Positions 20,268-28,697 of a DNA stretch of 64,000 bases are shown here, in pieces (position 1 is the first letter of the stretch; every line of letters starts with the position of its first letter). The stretch covers positions 434,001 through 498,000 of the forward strand of contig NZ_CATNLZ010000032.1 in the NCBI RefSeq assembly GCF_950101795.1. The letters run 5' to 3'. The notes beneath the pieces are model-generated. The model saw only the letters and a program-made list of their open reading frames with translations, ran no database searches and had not been told where the DNA came from. The translations under genes were made by a program, and so were the position numbers. The DNA is from Nocardioides sp. T2.26MG-1 (GTDB lineage Bacteria; Actinomycetota; Actinomycetes; Propionibacteriales; Nocardioidaceae).

Positions 20268-21215
20268 ATGCAGCAGCGGCGTGTCGGTTCGACCGGCCTC
20301 ACCGTGTCCCGCCTCGCACTGGGGACCATGACCTGGGGCCGTGACACCGACGAGCACGAGGCTCGCGACCAGCTGATCGCGTTCACCGAGGCTGGCGGCA
20401 CCCTCGTCGACACGGCCGCCGGCTACGGCAACGGCGCCTCCGAGGAGCTGATCGGCACGCTGCTCGGCGACGTGGTCGAGCGCGACGAGGTCGTGCTCGC
20501 GACCAAGGCCGGCATCACCGCGCGCCGCGGCGGCCGCGAGTACAACACCTCCCGCGGACACCTGCTCGCCACCCTCGACGCCTCGTTGCGCCGGCTCGGC
20601 GTCGACCACGTCGACCTGTGGCAGGTGCACATCTGGTCCGAGGAGACCCCCGTCGAGGAGACGCTCGCCGCGCTGGACACGGCCGTGCAGAGCGGGCGTA
20701 CGTCGTACGTCGGCGTCTCCAACTACTCCGGCTGGCAGACCGCCCAGGCGGCGACCTGGCAGCGGGCGGTCCCGGGCCGCACCCCGCTGGCGAGCACCCA
20801 GGTGGAGTACTCCCTGCTCAACCGCGCCGTCGAGCACGAGGTGCTGCCGGCCGCGGCCGCACTCGGGCTCGGGGTGCTGCCCTGGTCGCCGCTCGGCCGG
20901 GGCGTGCTGACCGGCAAGTACCGGACGGGCACGCCCTCGGACTCGCGGGCGGCCTCCTCGCATTTCGCGAACTTCGTCGGCCCCTACCTCGACGAGCGGT
21001 CGGCCGGCATCGTCGAGGCGGTGGCCCGGGCCGCCGACGGGCTCGGGTGGACCGCCCTCGAGGTCGCGCTCACCTGGGTGCGCGACCGGCCCGGGGTGAC
21101 CGCCCCGGTCGTCGGCGCCCGCACCGCCGCGCAGCTGCGCGGCGCGCTCGGTGTCGAGGAGCTGAGCCTGCCTGCCGAGATCACCGCCGCGTTGGACGAC
21201 GTGTCCGCCGATTGA
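20268..21215 (+). CDS. Aldo/keto reductase
   Basis: 315 residues, a TIM-barrel NADPH-dependent oxidoreductase. LALGTMTWG opens the barrel, and FTEAGGTLVDTAAGYGNGASEELIG holds the catalytic Asp/Tyr. VVLATKAGI contains the catalytic Lys, and HVDLWQVHIW the His that orients substrate. The C-terminal VVGARTAAQL matches the cofactor loop. The substrate is unknown. The ATG lies 6 nt after TACCTT (20256-20261), so a leaderless transcript is likely. The DUF5703-like gene follows in the same direction. Confidence 0.9.
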   Translation: MQQRRVGSTGLTVSRLALGTMTWGRDTDEHEARDQLIAFTEAGGTLVDTAAGYGNGASEELIGTLLGDVVERDEVVLATKAGITARRGGREYNTSRGHLLATLDASLRRLGVDHVDLWQVHIWSEETPVEETLAALDTAVQSGRTSYVGVSNYSGWQTAQAATWQRAVPGRTPLASTQVEYSLLNRAVEHEVLPAAAALGLGVLPWSPLGRGVLTGKYRTGTPSDSRAASSHFANFVGPYLDERSAGIVEAVARAADGLGWTALEVALTWVRDRPGVTAPVVGARTAAQLRGALGVEELSLPAEITAALDDVSAD

Positions 21216-21239
21216 CCCCGCCGACGGAAGGGAGCCCCG

Positions 21240-21458
21240 ATGAGCCGTGCACTGCGCCGACCCCCTGCTCGAGGAGTGGAGTGGGAGTTCGACAAGGTGA
21301 CCTTCTCGCGGGAGTTCTCCCGCAACGTCGTCACCCGGATGCTCGTCGAGCGTGCCGAGCACGGCGGCTGGGAGCTCGACCGGGTGCGCATCACCGCCGA
21401 CGGCACCCGGCGCGTGGTGCTGCGCCGCAAGATCATCCGCGCCGTCCGGACCGCCTGA
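21240..21458 (+). CDS. Small DUF5703-like protein
   Basis: 72 residues, very basic. The core EWEFDKVTFSREFSRNVV plus EHGGWELDRVRITADGTRRV resembles the short actinobacterial DUF5703 family, found next to aldo/keto reductases; function unknown. GGAAGGGAG precedes the ATG. It lies 24 bp after the reductase stop, so it is probably co-transcribed with it. Confidence 0.75.
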   Translation: MSRALRRPPARGVEWEFDKVTFSREFSRNVVTRMLVERAEHGGWELDRVRITADGTRRVVLRRKIIRAVRTA

Positions 21459-21487
21459 GGCCCCGGCGGCTGGTCGGAATCCGTGCC

Positions 21488-21542
21488 GTTTGGTCACCAA
21501 CCGCAGCGTTTCGCGCCGGGAGGTTGTCGTTGGTGACCAAAC
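21488..21542. repeat. Intergenic inverted-repeat element, copy 5
   Basis: Arms at 21488-21501 and 21529-21542 are perfect complements with a 27-nt centre. It lies 29 nt downstream of the DUF5703-like stop, before the next gene on the same strand. The right flank CACATCATGTCCC matches those of copies 4 and 6. Confidence 0.9.
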
Positions 21543-21578
21543 CACATCATGTCCCGGCCGACCCGGGGTGCTGAGACC

Positions 21579-22736
21579 ATGACGCTGCCGGTCACCACGC
21601 CGATCACGCCAGACCTCGTGCGTGGTGCGATCGAGCTCGAGCGGGCCGGGCGCGGACTGCGGCCGCACCGGCTGCCGGCCTGGGCGCGTGCCCAGGGCAC
21701 GGACGGCCGGCTGGCACTGGCGCAGGCGCAGCCGTCGGGCGTGCGGCTGGTGTTCCGCACCCGGGCCGCGGCGATCGACCTGGACGTGGTGGCGACCAAG
21801 GTGACGTACGTCGGCCTCGAGGGCGGGACCGGAGCGGCGTACGACCTGGTGGTCGACGGGCAGCTCGAGCGCCGGGCGACCGCGCCGGGCGGCAACCTGC
21901 TGGTGATCGACCTGGCGACGGCGTCCACGGACCTGAGGCGTGGTGCCGTGGGCACGGTGCGGTTCCGCGGTCTCGCGCCCGAGACCAAGCACGTCGAGCT
22001 GTGGCTGCCGTACACCGAGCTGACCGAGCTGGTCGCGCTGCGCACGGATGCGCCGGTCGAGCCCGTCGCCGACGACGGCCGCCGGGTCTGGCTGCACCAC
22101 GGCAGCTCGATCAGCCAGGGCTCGAGCGCCACGAGCTCGTCGACCACGTGGCCGGCGTTGGCCGCGTACGCCGGCGGGGTCGAGCTGGTCAACCTCGGGT
22201 TCGCCGGGAGCGCCCTGCTCGACCCGTTCGTGGCGCGCACGATGCGCGACACCCCGGCCGACCTCGTGAGCCTCAAGATCGGGATCAACCTCGTCAACCA
22301 CGACCTCATGCGGCTGCGCGCGTTCGGCCCGGCCGTGCACGGCTTCCTCGACACGGTCCGCGAGGGTCACCCGACGACGCCGCTGCTGGTCGTCTCGCCG
22401 CTCCTCTGCCCCGCCCACGAGGACGTCCCCGGCCCCAGCGCACCGGACCTGACCGGGGGCGGCGTCCGCTTCGTCGCCCTGGGCGACCCGGCCGAGACCA
22501 CCGCGGGCAAGCTCACGATCCGGGCGATCCGCGCCGAGCTCGCCCGGATCGTGCGGGAGCGCGCAGGCGACGACCCGCAGCTCCACTACCTCGACGGCCT
22601 GGAGCTGTACGGCCCCACCGAGCACGCCGAGCTGCCGCTCCCCGACCAGCTGCACCCGGACCCGCTGACGCACCAGGTGATCGGCGGGCACTTCGCCCGG
22701 CTGGTCTTCGGACCGGGCGGCGCGTTCAGCGGCTGA
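21579..22736 (+). CDS. SGNH/GDSL-type hydrolase
   Basis: 385 residues. An N-terminal beta-sandwich-like region (about 1-170) precedes an SGNH hydrolase domain. VWLHHGSSISQGSSA is block I with the nucleophile Ser, LVNLGFAGSALLDP block II with Gly, SLKIGINLVNHD block III with Asn, and DQLHPDPLTHQ block V with the Asp/His pair. No signal peptide is visible, so it acts in the cytoplasm on an unidentified ester. The ATG at 21579 is preferred; an ATG at 21549 sits in the flank of repeat copy 5. Confidence 0.82.
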   Translation: MTLPVTTPITPDLVRGAIELERAGRGLRPHRLPAWARAQGTDGRLALAQAQPSGVRLVFRTRAAAIDLDVVATKVTYVGLEGGTGAAYDLVVDGQLERRATAPGGNLLVIDLATASTDLRRGAVGTVRFRGLAPETKHVELWLPYTELTELVALRTDAPVEPVADDGRRVWLHHGSSISQGSSATSSSTTWPALAAYAGGVELVNLGFAGSALLDPFVARTMRDTPADLVSLKIGINLVNHDLMRLRAFGPAVHGFLDTVREGHPTTPLLVVSPLLCPAHEDVPGPSAPDLTGGGVRFVALGDPAETTAGKLTIRAIRAELARIVRERAGDDPQLHYLDGLELYGPTEHAELPLPDQLHPDPLTHQVIGGHFARLVFGPGGAFSG

Positions 22737-22739
22737 GCG

Positions 22740-24074
22740 TCACGCGCCGTCCAGGAACCGGTCGAACACCCGTGCCCCGAACTCCAGCGCGTCCACCGGC
22801 ACCCGCTCGTCGACCCCGTGAAACAGCGCGGTGAAGTCCAGGTCGTCGGGGAGCCGGAGCGGGACGAAGCCGTAGGAGCGCAGGCCGAGGCGCCGGAAGT
22901 GCTTGGCGTCGGTGCCGGCGCTCATCAGGTACGGCGCCACGACGGCGTCGTCGTCCTCGGCGAGGATCGCCCGCGTCATCGCGTCGACCAGGTCGCCGTC
23001 GTACGGCGTCTCCCACGGCTGCTGGTGGCTGACGTGCTCGATCTCGACGCCCTCGCCCACGAGCTCGGCGAGGGTCGCGAAGAACTCGTCCTCGTAGCCG
23101 GGCAGGAACCGGCCGTCGACGTGGGCGGTGGCCTCGGTCGGGATGACGTTGACCTTGTAGCCCGCGCCGAGCATGGTCGGGTTGGCGGTGTTGCGGATCA
23201 CCGCACCGAGCATCCGGGCCGCACCGCCGAACTCCTCGATCAGAGCCGGGGCGTTGTCCGGGGTCGCCTCGGTGCCGGCCAGCTCGGCGACGGCGGCGAG
23301 CAGCGTACGCATCGTCGGGGTCAGCCGCACCGGCCAGTCGTACGCGCCGATCCGCGCCACGGCCCCGGCGAGCCGGGTGACCGCGTTGTCCGGGTTGATC
23401 ATCGACCCGTGGCCGGCGGTCCCCCGGGCCGTGAGCCGCATCCACGCCATGCCCTTCTCGGCGGCCTCGATCAGGTAGACCCGGCGACCGCGGACGGTCG
23501 CGCTGAAGCCACCGACCTCGCCGACCGCCTCCGTGCACCCCTCGAGCTCCTCGGCGTGCTCGTCGACGAGCACCTGGGCGCCGTGGTGGCCGCCGGCCTC
23601 CTCGTCGGCGGTGAAGCACAGGGTGATCGGCCGCTCCGGCACCCGTCCCGCGCGCTGGCGCGCCCGGACGACGGAGAGCAGCATCGCGTCGAAGTCCTTC
23701 ATGTCGACAGCGCCCCGGCCCCAGACGTACCCGTCCTTGACCTCGCCCGAGAACGGGTCGACCTGCCAGTCCTCCGCCGCGGCCGGCACGACGTCGAGGT
23801 GCCCGTGCAGCAGCAGCCCGCCCCGATCCGAGGCCGACCCGCCCCAGCGGGCGAGCACCGACGTGCGGCCCGGCTCCGACTCGTGGAGCCGTGCCTCGAT
23901 GCCGACCTCGTCGAGGAGTGCGGCGACGTACTCCGCGGCCTTGCGCTCCCCCGGGCCCTCCTGGTCGCCGTAGTTGGAGGTGTCCATCCGGATCAGCTCG
24001 CGGCACAGGTCGACGACCTCGCCGGCGGGGTCGTGACCGGCCTGCTGGGCGACGTTCGGGGGGTCCTGGGCCAT
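22740..24074 (-). CDS. M20-family metallopeptidase / deacylase
   Basis: 444 residues. LLLHGHLDVVPA (about 90-100) has the first zinc His and Asp, GRGAVDMKDFDAM the bridging Asp, and CFTADEEAGGHHG the catalytic Glu-Glu pair. LMSAGTDAKHFRRLG carries a further ligand region, and HGVDERVP the C-terminal His. A dimerisation domain interrupts the catalytic one, as in ArgE/DapE/carboxypeptidase-like M20 proteins. Substrate unknown. The chosen ATG gives the usual opening (VVDLCRELIRMDTSNYG) near residue 20. Confidence 0.88.
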   Translation of the reverse strand: MAQDPPNVAQQAGHDPAGEVVDLCRELIRMDTSNYGDQEGPGERKAAEYVAALLDEVGIEARLHESEPGRTSVLARWGGSASDRGGLLLHGHLDVVPAAAEDWQVDPFSGEVKDGYVWGRGAVDMKDFDAMLLSVVRARQRAGRVPERPITLCFTADEEAGGHHGAQVLVDEHAEELEGCTEAVGEVGGFSATVRGRRVYLIEAAEKGMAWMRLTARGTAGHGSMINPDNAVTRLAGAVARIGAYDWPVRLTPTMRTLLAAVAELAGTEATPDNAPALIEEFGGAARMLGAVIRNTANPTMLGAGYKVNVIPTEATAHVDGRFLPGYEDEFFATLAELVGEGVEIEHVSHQQPWETPYDGDLVDAMTRAILAEDDDAVVAPYLMSAGTDAKHFRRLGLRSYGFVPLRLPDDLDFTALFHGVDERVPVDALEFGARVFDRFLDGA

Positions 24075-24151
24075 GGTCCCAGCATGACATCCGGGGGCCC
24101 GATCCCGATGCGAGGATTGCCCGGTGCCTTTGCTACAGTTCCACCGCACTC

Positions 24152-24236
24152 GTCCGGGTGGCGGAATTGGCAGACGCGCTAGCTTGAGGTGCTAGTGCCC
24201 GTATAGGGCGTGGGGGTTCAAGTCCCCCCTCGGACA
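24152..24236 (+). tRNA. tRNA-Leu (anticodon GAG)
   Basis: 85 nt with a cloverleaf read by eye. The acceptor stem GTCCGGG pairs with CTCGGAC (one G-U). The D-arm has GGAATTGGCAGACGC. The anticodon stem CTAGC/GCTAG encloses TTGAGGT with anticodon GAG at 24186-24188. A long variable arm, typical of class II tRNAs, precedes the T-stem GGGGG/CCCCC with TTCAAGT. The 3' CCA is not fully encoded. A TACAGT -10 candidate lies at 24134-24139. Confidence 0.95.
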
Positions 24237-24241
24237 CCGAC

Positions 24242-24277
24242 GAAGACCCCGTCCCAGCTCGCTGGGACGGGGTCTTC
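24242..24277. terminator. Perfect 16-bp hairpin after tRNA-Leu
   Basis: GAAGACCCCGTCCCAG (24242-24257) pairs perfectly with 24262-24277 around a CTCG loop. It directly follows the tRNA and precedes the convergent acyl-CoA synthetase stop by 19 bp, so it can terminate in both directions. The U-tract is poor, as usual in high-GC actinobacteria. Confidence 0.85.
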
Positions 24278-24296
24278 TGCATCCGACCCGGGCGCG

Positions 24297-26129
24297 TCAG
24301 GCGGGCACGTACATCGAGTCGATCAGGTCGCGGTAGGCCGCCTCGACCACCTTGCGCCGGACCTTCATGCTCGGCGTCAGCTCGCCGTTCTCGACGCTGA
24401 GGTCGTGGTCGAGGATCCGGAACTTCTTGATGGTCTCCCACCGGTTGAGCCGGCCGTTGAGCTCCTCCACGCAGGCCTGGACGTAGTCGCGCACCTGCGG
24501 GCTGGCGGCGAGCGACTCGTAGTCGGTGTCGTGCAGGCCCTCGGCCTTGCCCCACTGCACGAGCGCCTCGGGATCCAAGGTGATCAGCGCCGTGGCATAG
24601 CTGCGTCCGTCGGCGTGCACGATCATCTGGCTGGCCAGCGGACAGACGGCCTTGAAGATGATCTCGACCGCCTGCGGCGCGATGTACTTGCCGCCGGAGG
24701 TCTTGATCAGGTCCTTCTTGCGGTCCGTGATCCGCAGCCGGCCCTGGGCATCGAGCTCGCCGACGTCGCCGGTCGCGAACCACCCGTCCTCGCTCAGCAC
24801 CTCGGCCGTCGCGTCGGGCAGATGGTGGTAGCCCCGCATCACGCCGGGTCCCCGCACGAAGATCTCGCCGTCCGAGGCGATCCGGATCTCCGTGTCGTCC
24901 AGCGGCTTGCCGACGTAGCCGAACACCGGATCCTGTGGGCGGACCATGCAGGTGCCGGCGCTGGTCTCGGTCAGGCCGTAGCCCTCGAGCACCAGCAGTC
25001 CCGCGGCGTGGAACCAGTGGGCGACGTCGGGCGAGAGCGCCGCGCTGCCCGAGACCAGGAACCGGATGCGGCCGCCGAGGCGCTCGCGGATCTTGCTGAG
25101 CACCAGGCGGTCGGCGACCGCGTGCTGCGCCGTCAACAACCGGGACGGCCGGACTCCGTCGATCCGGGCCCGGGCGACCCGGTCACCGACCCGGAAGGCC
25201 CACCGGAACAGCACGTGCTTGACGCCGCCCTCCTCCTGGATCGTCTGGACGACCTTGCCGTGGACCTTCTCGAAGATCCGCGGGGGGCCGGCCATGAAGG
25301 TCGGCCGCACGGCGGCGAGGTTCTCCACGATCCGCTCGAGGCGGCCGTCGACCGCCGTCGGGAAGCCGATCTGCAGCTGGACGGCCTCGAGCATCTTGCC
25401 GAACGAGTGGGACAGCGGCAGCCACAGGAACTGCAGGTCGTCGGGCGAGAGGATGTCGAGGTTCTCCGCCGCGCTGCCGATGTAGGTCCAGCAGCGGTGG
25501 GGCAGCTCGACACCCTTGGGCTGGCCGGTGGTCCCCGAGGTGTAGATGAGCGTCGCCAGGTGCTCCGGTCCGATGGCGGCCACGGTCTCGTCCACGACAC
25601 CCGGATGGTCCACCAGGTGCCGGGCGCCGAGCGCGACGAGGTCGTGCAGGCTGAGCACCCACCCGCCGTCGGCCTGGCCGTCGAAGGTGACGACCCGGGT
25701 CAGGTCCGGCAGGGCGTCTCGGCGTTCGCGCAGCTTGGCGATCTGCACGTCGTCCTCGGCGAACACCACCCGCGAGCCGCTGTCGGCCAGGATGAACGCC
25801 ACGTCGTCGGCGCTGGTCGTGGGGTAGACGGTCGTGGTCGCCGCCCCCGCGCACATGATCGCCAGGTCGGCCTGGAGCCACTCGACCCGGGTGTTGCTGA
25901 GGATCGCGACCCGCTCCTCGGGCCGGATGCCGAGCGCCAGGAGCCCGGCGGCCAGGGTCCGGACGGTCTCGCCGGTCTGCCGCCAGGTCACCGAGCGCCA
26001 GCCCTCCTCGCCCGGGAACCGGAAGGCCTCCAGGTCCGGTGTGGCGGCCACCCGGTCGTAGAACATCCGGGCCAGCGAGGCCGCCCGGTCCGTCCGTGGT
26101 TGCTGTCTCGACGACGTCGTCTCGCTCAC
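24297..26129 (-). CDS. Long-chain acyl-CoA synthetase (FadD15-like)
   Basis: 610 residues. It activates fatty acids via acyl-AMP to acyl-CoA. YTSGTTGQPKGVE (about 203) is the P-loop motif, GYGLTETSAGTC (about 395) the A5 motif, GWFATGDVGE the A7 Asp, and DRKKDLIKTSGGKYIAPQ the hinge and C-terminal Lys region. The size and the interrupted C-terminal region match the FadD15/Fad-CoA ligase branch with long-chain preference. Start is GTG behind GAGGGTGG. It could be co-transcribed with the GNAT gene upstream, 51 bp away. Confidence 0.92.
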   Translation of the reverse strand: MSETTSSRQQPRTDRAASLARMFYDRVAATPDLEAFRFPGEEGWRSVTWRQTGETVRTLAAGLLALGIRPEERVAILSNTRVEWLQADLAIMCAGAATTTVYPTTSADDVAFILADSGSRVVFAEDDVQIAKLRERRDALPDLTRVVTFDGQADGGWVLSLHDLVALGARHLVDHPGVVDETVAAIGPEHLATLIYTSGTTGQPKGVELPHRCWTYIGSAAENLDILSPDDLQFLWLPLSHSFGKMLEAVQLQIGFPTAVDGRLERIVENLAAVRPTFMAGPPRIFEKVHGKVVQTIQEEGGVKHVLFRWAFRVGDRVARARIDGVRPSRLLTAQHAVADRLVLSKIRERLGGRIRFLVSGSAALSPDVAHWFHAAGLLVLEGYGLTETSAGTCMVRPQDPVFGYVGKPLDDTEIRIASDGEIFVRGPGVMRGYHHLPDATAEVLSEDGWFATGDVGELDAQGRLRITDRKKDLIKTSGGKYIAPQAVEIIFKAVCPLASQMIVHADGRSYATALITLDPEALVQWGKAEGLHDTDYESLAASPQVRDYVQACVEELNGRLNRWETIKKFRILDHDLSVENGELTPSMKVRRKVVEAAYRDLIDSMYVPA

Positions 26130-26180
26130 GTTGCCACCCTCTTCCCGACGTCCACATTCATCCGGACGCCGTGGCCGGCA

Positions 26181-26732
26181 CTAGAGGATTTCGTCCTGTG
26201 GTGTGACGGTCGTCTCAGCCTCGGGAAGCTCGACCACGACGTCGAGCCGGTTGGGCCCGGCCGGCTCCGCGACCGTGTGCCCGAGTCGCCGCAGCATGGC
26301 CAGCGACGCGAGGTTGTCGGCGGTCACGGTCGTCACGAGGCGGTTCACCCCGGCCGGCCGGCGGCGCATGAGCTCGGTCAGCAGGGCGGTCGCCACGCCC
26401 TTGCGCTGCCACTCGTCGATGACGGTGACGGCGACGTCGGCGGCCTCGCGGTCGTCGGCGTACCGGATGATCCGCGCCACCCCGGCGGGGATGCCGTTGC
26501 CGTCCTCGTCGAGGGCGAGCAGCACGAGCGCCACGTGGTTGACGCCGTCGACCTCGTCGACGAGGTGGTCGAGCATCGTGTCGGTGAGGTGGGGCACCGC
26601 GGCCAGGAACCGGTGGAACCGAGTCTCGTCGGACAGCTGCTCGTAGCCCTCGCGGACCGCCTCCCGGTCGATGGGGAGCAGCTCCCAGATCAGTGCCCGG
26701 GTCCCGTCGTTGAGCTGCGCCTCGGCGAACAC
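26181..26732 (-). CDS. GNAT-family N-acetyltransferase
   Basis: 183 residues, one GNAT domain. VTVIDEWQRKGVATALLTELMRR is motif A, which binds the pyrophosphate of acetyl-CoA (Q/RxxGxA), and VTADNLASLAMLRRLGH is motif B. It resembles the small acetyltransferases fused to or near acyl-CoA ligases. A GTG at 26741 abuts AGGAGG (26741-26746); the GTG at 26732 has that site at 8 nt and is preferred. Substrate unknown. Confidence 0.85.
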   Translation of the reverse strand: MFAEAQLNDGTRALIWELLPIDREAVREGYEQLSDETRFHRFLAAVPHLTDTMLDHLVDEVDGVNHVALVLLALDEDGNGIPAGVARIIRYADDREAADVAVTVIDEWQRKGVATALLTELMRRRPAGVNRLVTTVTADNLASLAMLRRLGHTVAEPAGPNRLDVVVELPEAETTVTPQDEIL

Positions 26733-26807
26733 GCCCGTCACCTCCTGCGGCTCAAGTTACGCGCCTGCGGAGCCGCGGGAGGCCGTTTGCGACCGCCGTC
26801 ACGGACG

Positions 26808-28514
26808 TCACGGACGGTCGGTGGACTGGCCCAGCCGGCGCTGCAGCTCGTCGCGGACCTGCCTGCGCAGCACCTTGCCGATGATCGACACGGGCAGCTC
26901 GTCGACGTTGTAGACGTGGCGGGGCACCTTGTACGCCGCGACGTGCTCCCGGCAGCCCGCCCGGACCGCCTGCTCGTCGAAGGTGGCGCCGGGCGCGAGG
27001 ACGACGACCGCGACCACCTCCTCGTCACCGCCGCCCGACGGCAGTCCCACCACGGCGGCGTCGAGGATGTCGGGGAGCTCGCGCAGGGCGTGCTCGACCT
27101 CGCTCGGGTAGACGTTGAAGCCGCCGGTGATGATCAGCTCCTTGATGCGGTCGACGATCGTGAAGAAGCCGTCCTCGTCCATCACCACCACGTCCCCGGT
27201 GCGGATCCACCCGTCCGCGAGCACCACCTCCGCCGTCTCGGCCGGCCGCTCCCAGTAGCCGCCGAACACCTGGGGGCCGCGCAGCAGCAGCTCGCCCTCC
27301 TCACCGGGCGGCAGGTCGCGCGAGGGGTCGTGCCGGTCGACGACGCGGACCTCGGTGGAGGGGAAGGGCACGCCGATCGCCCCGATCCGGCGCGCGTCGC
27401 CCGCGGGGTTGCCGAGGGCGACCGGCGAGGTCTCGGTCATCCCGTAGCCCTCGACGAGCAGGCCGCCGGTGACGGACTCCCAGAGCTCGGCCGTCGCTGC
27501 CGGCAGGGACATCGCCCCCGAGATCGCGTAGCGGATCGTAGTCAGGTCGACGCCGCGCTCCTTCGCGGCCGTGGCGAGGCGCTCGTAGACGGGTGGCACC
27601 GCCGGGAGGAACGTCGCGGGCCGGCGGCCCATCGCCTCCAGCACCAGGTCGACGTCGAAGCGAGGCATCAGCACGAGCGTGGCGCCGATGCTCATGGAGA
27701 ACGTCAGGCAGAGCGTGAGGCCGTAGGCGTGGAACAGCGGCAGCACCGCGTAGACCACCTCGTGCCCGTCGACGAGCCCGGGCATCCAGGCACGCCCCTG
27801 CGCGGCGTTGGCCCGCAGGTTGCGGTGGGTGAGCACTGCGGCCTTCGGCCGGCCGGTGGTGCCGCCGGTGTACTGCAGGAGCGCCACGTCACCCGTGGTG
27901 GGCCGCGGGTGGGCCGGGTCCAGCGGGGGACCCTTGAGCAGGCGTTCCCAGCGGTCGATCCCGGGCGCGGGCCCGGTCATCGCGGCACGGGTGGCGGCCG
28001 CCCGCTTCACCGGCAGCCGGAGCGCGAGCCGCTTCACCGGCGGGAGGGCGGACGGGAGGTTGACCGAGAGCACGGCACGGGCACCGAGGGGCTCGACGAT
28101 GCCGCGCACCATCGTGGCCACCTTGTCCCAGACGACCACGACGGTGGGCCGGTGGTCGGCGAGCTGGAAGCTCATCTCCTCCTCGGTGTAGAGGGGGTTG
28201 TGCTCGACGACGACCGCGCCCAGGCGCAGGGCGGCGTAGAACGCGACCACATGCTGGGGGCAGTTGGGCAGCACCAGGGCCACCCGGTCGCCGGGGCCGA
28301 CCCCGAGCCGGCGCAGGCCCTCGGCCGCCCGGGCGACCTGCTCGCCGAGCTCGGCGTACGTCGTGGTGGCGCCGAAGAAGTCGAGCGCGGGCAGGGACGC
28401 GAACCGCGCCGCGGAGCCGTCGAGCAGGTCGACGAGCGTCTCCTCGGGCACCTGGATGTCCAGGGGCACGCCGGGCGCGTAGCTGCTCGCCCAGGGGCGT
28501 TCGTCTGGTTGCAT
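26808..28514 (-). CDS. Long-chain-fatty-acid--CoA ligase
   Basis: 568 residues. LQYTGGTTGRPKAAVLTH (about 215) is the ATP-binding motif, VEGYGMTETSPVALGNP the A5 motif, GWIRTGDVVVMDEDGFFTIVDRIKELIITGGFNVYPSEVE the adenylation-to-thioesterification hinge (A7-A8), and ISIIGKVLRRQVRDE the catalytic Lys. The reaction is ATP-dependent CoA thioesterification of a medium- or long-chain acid. A TAGGCT box about 30 nt upstream of the ATG and an ACGAGG site give a short leader; a 12-bp palindrome lies further upstream. Confidence 0.92.
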   Translation of the reverse strand: MQPDERPWASSYAPGVPLDIQVPEETLVDLLDGSAARFASLPALDFFGATTTYAELGEQVARAAEGLRRLGVGPGDRVALVLPNCPQHVVAFYAALRLGAVVVEHNPLYTEEEMSFQLADHRPTVVVVWDKVATMVRGIVEPLGARAVLSVNLPSALPPVKRLALRLPVKRAAATRAAMTGPAPGIDRWERLLKGPPLDPAHPRPTTGDVALLQYTGGTTGRPKAAVLTHRNLRANAAQGRAWMPGLVDGHEVVYAVLPLFHAYGLTLCLTFSMSIGATLVLMPRFDVDLVLEAMGRRPATFLPAVPPVYERLATAAKERGVDLTTIRYAISGAMSLPAATAELWESVTGGLLVEGYGMTETSPVALGNPAGDARRIGAIGVPFPSTEVRVVDRHDPSRDLPPGEEGELLLRGPQVFGGYWERPAETAEVVLADGWIRTGDVVVMDEDGFFTIVDRIKELIITGGFNVYPSEVEHALRELPDILDAAVVGLPSGGGDEEVVAVVVLAPGATFDEQAVRAGCREHVAAYKVPRHVYNVDELPVSIIGKVLRRQVRDELQRRLGQSTDRP

Positions 28515-28599
28515 GAGGCCTCGTTTCCGTGTCGGACCGAAGCCTAGTGGGCAGCCGATGCGCCTCGGCAGGGTCGGGCACGCGGGGATGACGGAGAAC

Positions 28600-28611
28600 T
28601 ACACCGGTGTA
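28600..28611. promoter_or_regulatory. 12-bp palindrome, possible TetR-type operator
   Basis: TACACCGGTGTA is a perfect palindrome in the 183-bp divergent region between the acyl-CoA ligase (start 28514) and the CHAP amidase (start 28698). Its regulator is not identifiable. TTGACA at 28641-28646 is also present in this region. Confidence 0.4.
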
Positions 28612-28697
28612 ACTTTAACTATCTCACACGGCGTGTCTTCTTGACAATTTGGTCACTTCGTTCCCATGAGACCTCAACTGTCCCTAGACTCCCATGC

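Noticed and set aside
19356-22691. Apparent 1111-residue minus-strand protein ending in UppP
   Set aside because: Only the last 274 residues are UppP. The rest is the antisense of the aldo/keto reductase, DUF5703-like and GDSL genes and runs through repeat copy 5.
24210-28547. A 1445-codon plus-strand open frame over the acyl-CoA synthetases and GNAT
   Set aside because: Codon-mirror artefact opposite three well-supported genes; no recognisable motifs.
28647-28656. Ninth copy of the GTTTGGTCACCAAC element
   Set aside because: Only TTTGGTCAC is present, with no ACCAAC half and no partner arm at the 27-nt spacing.
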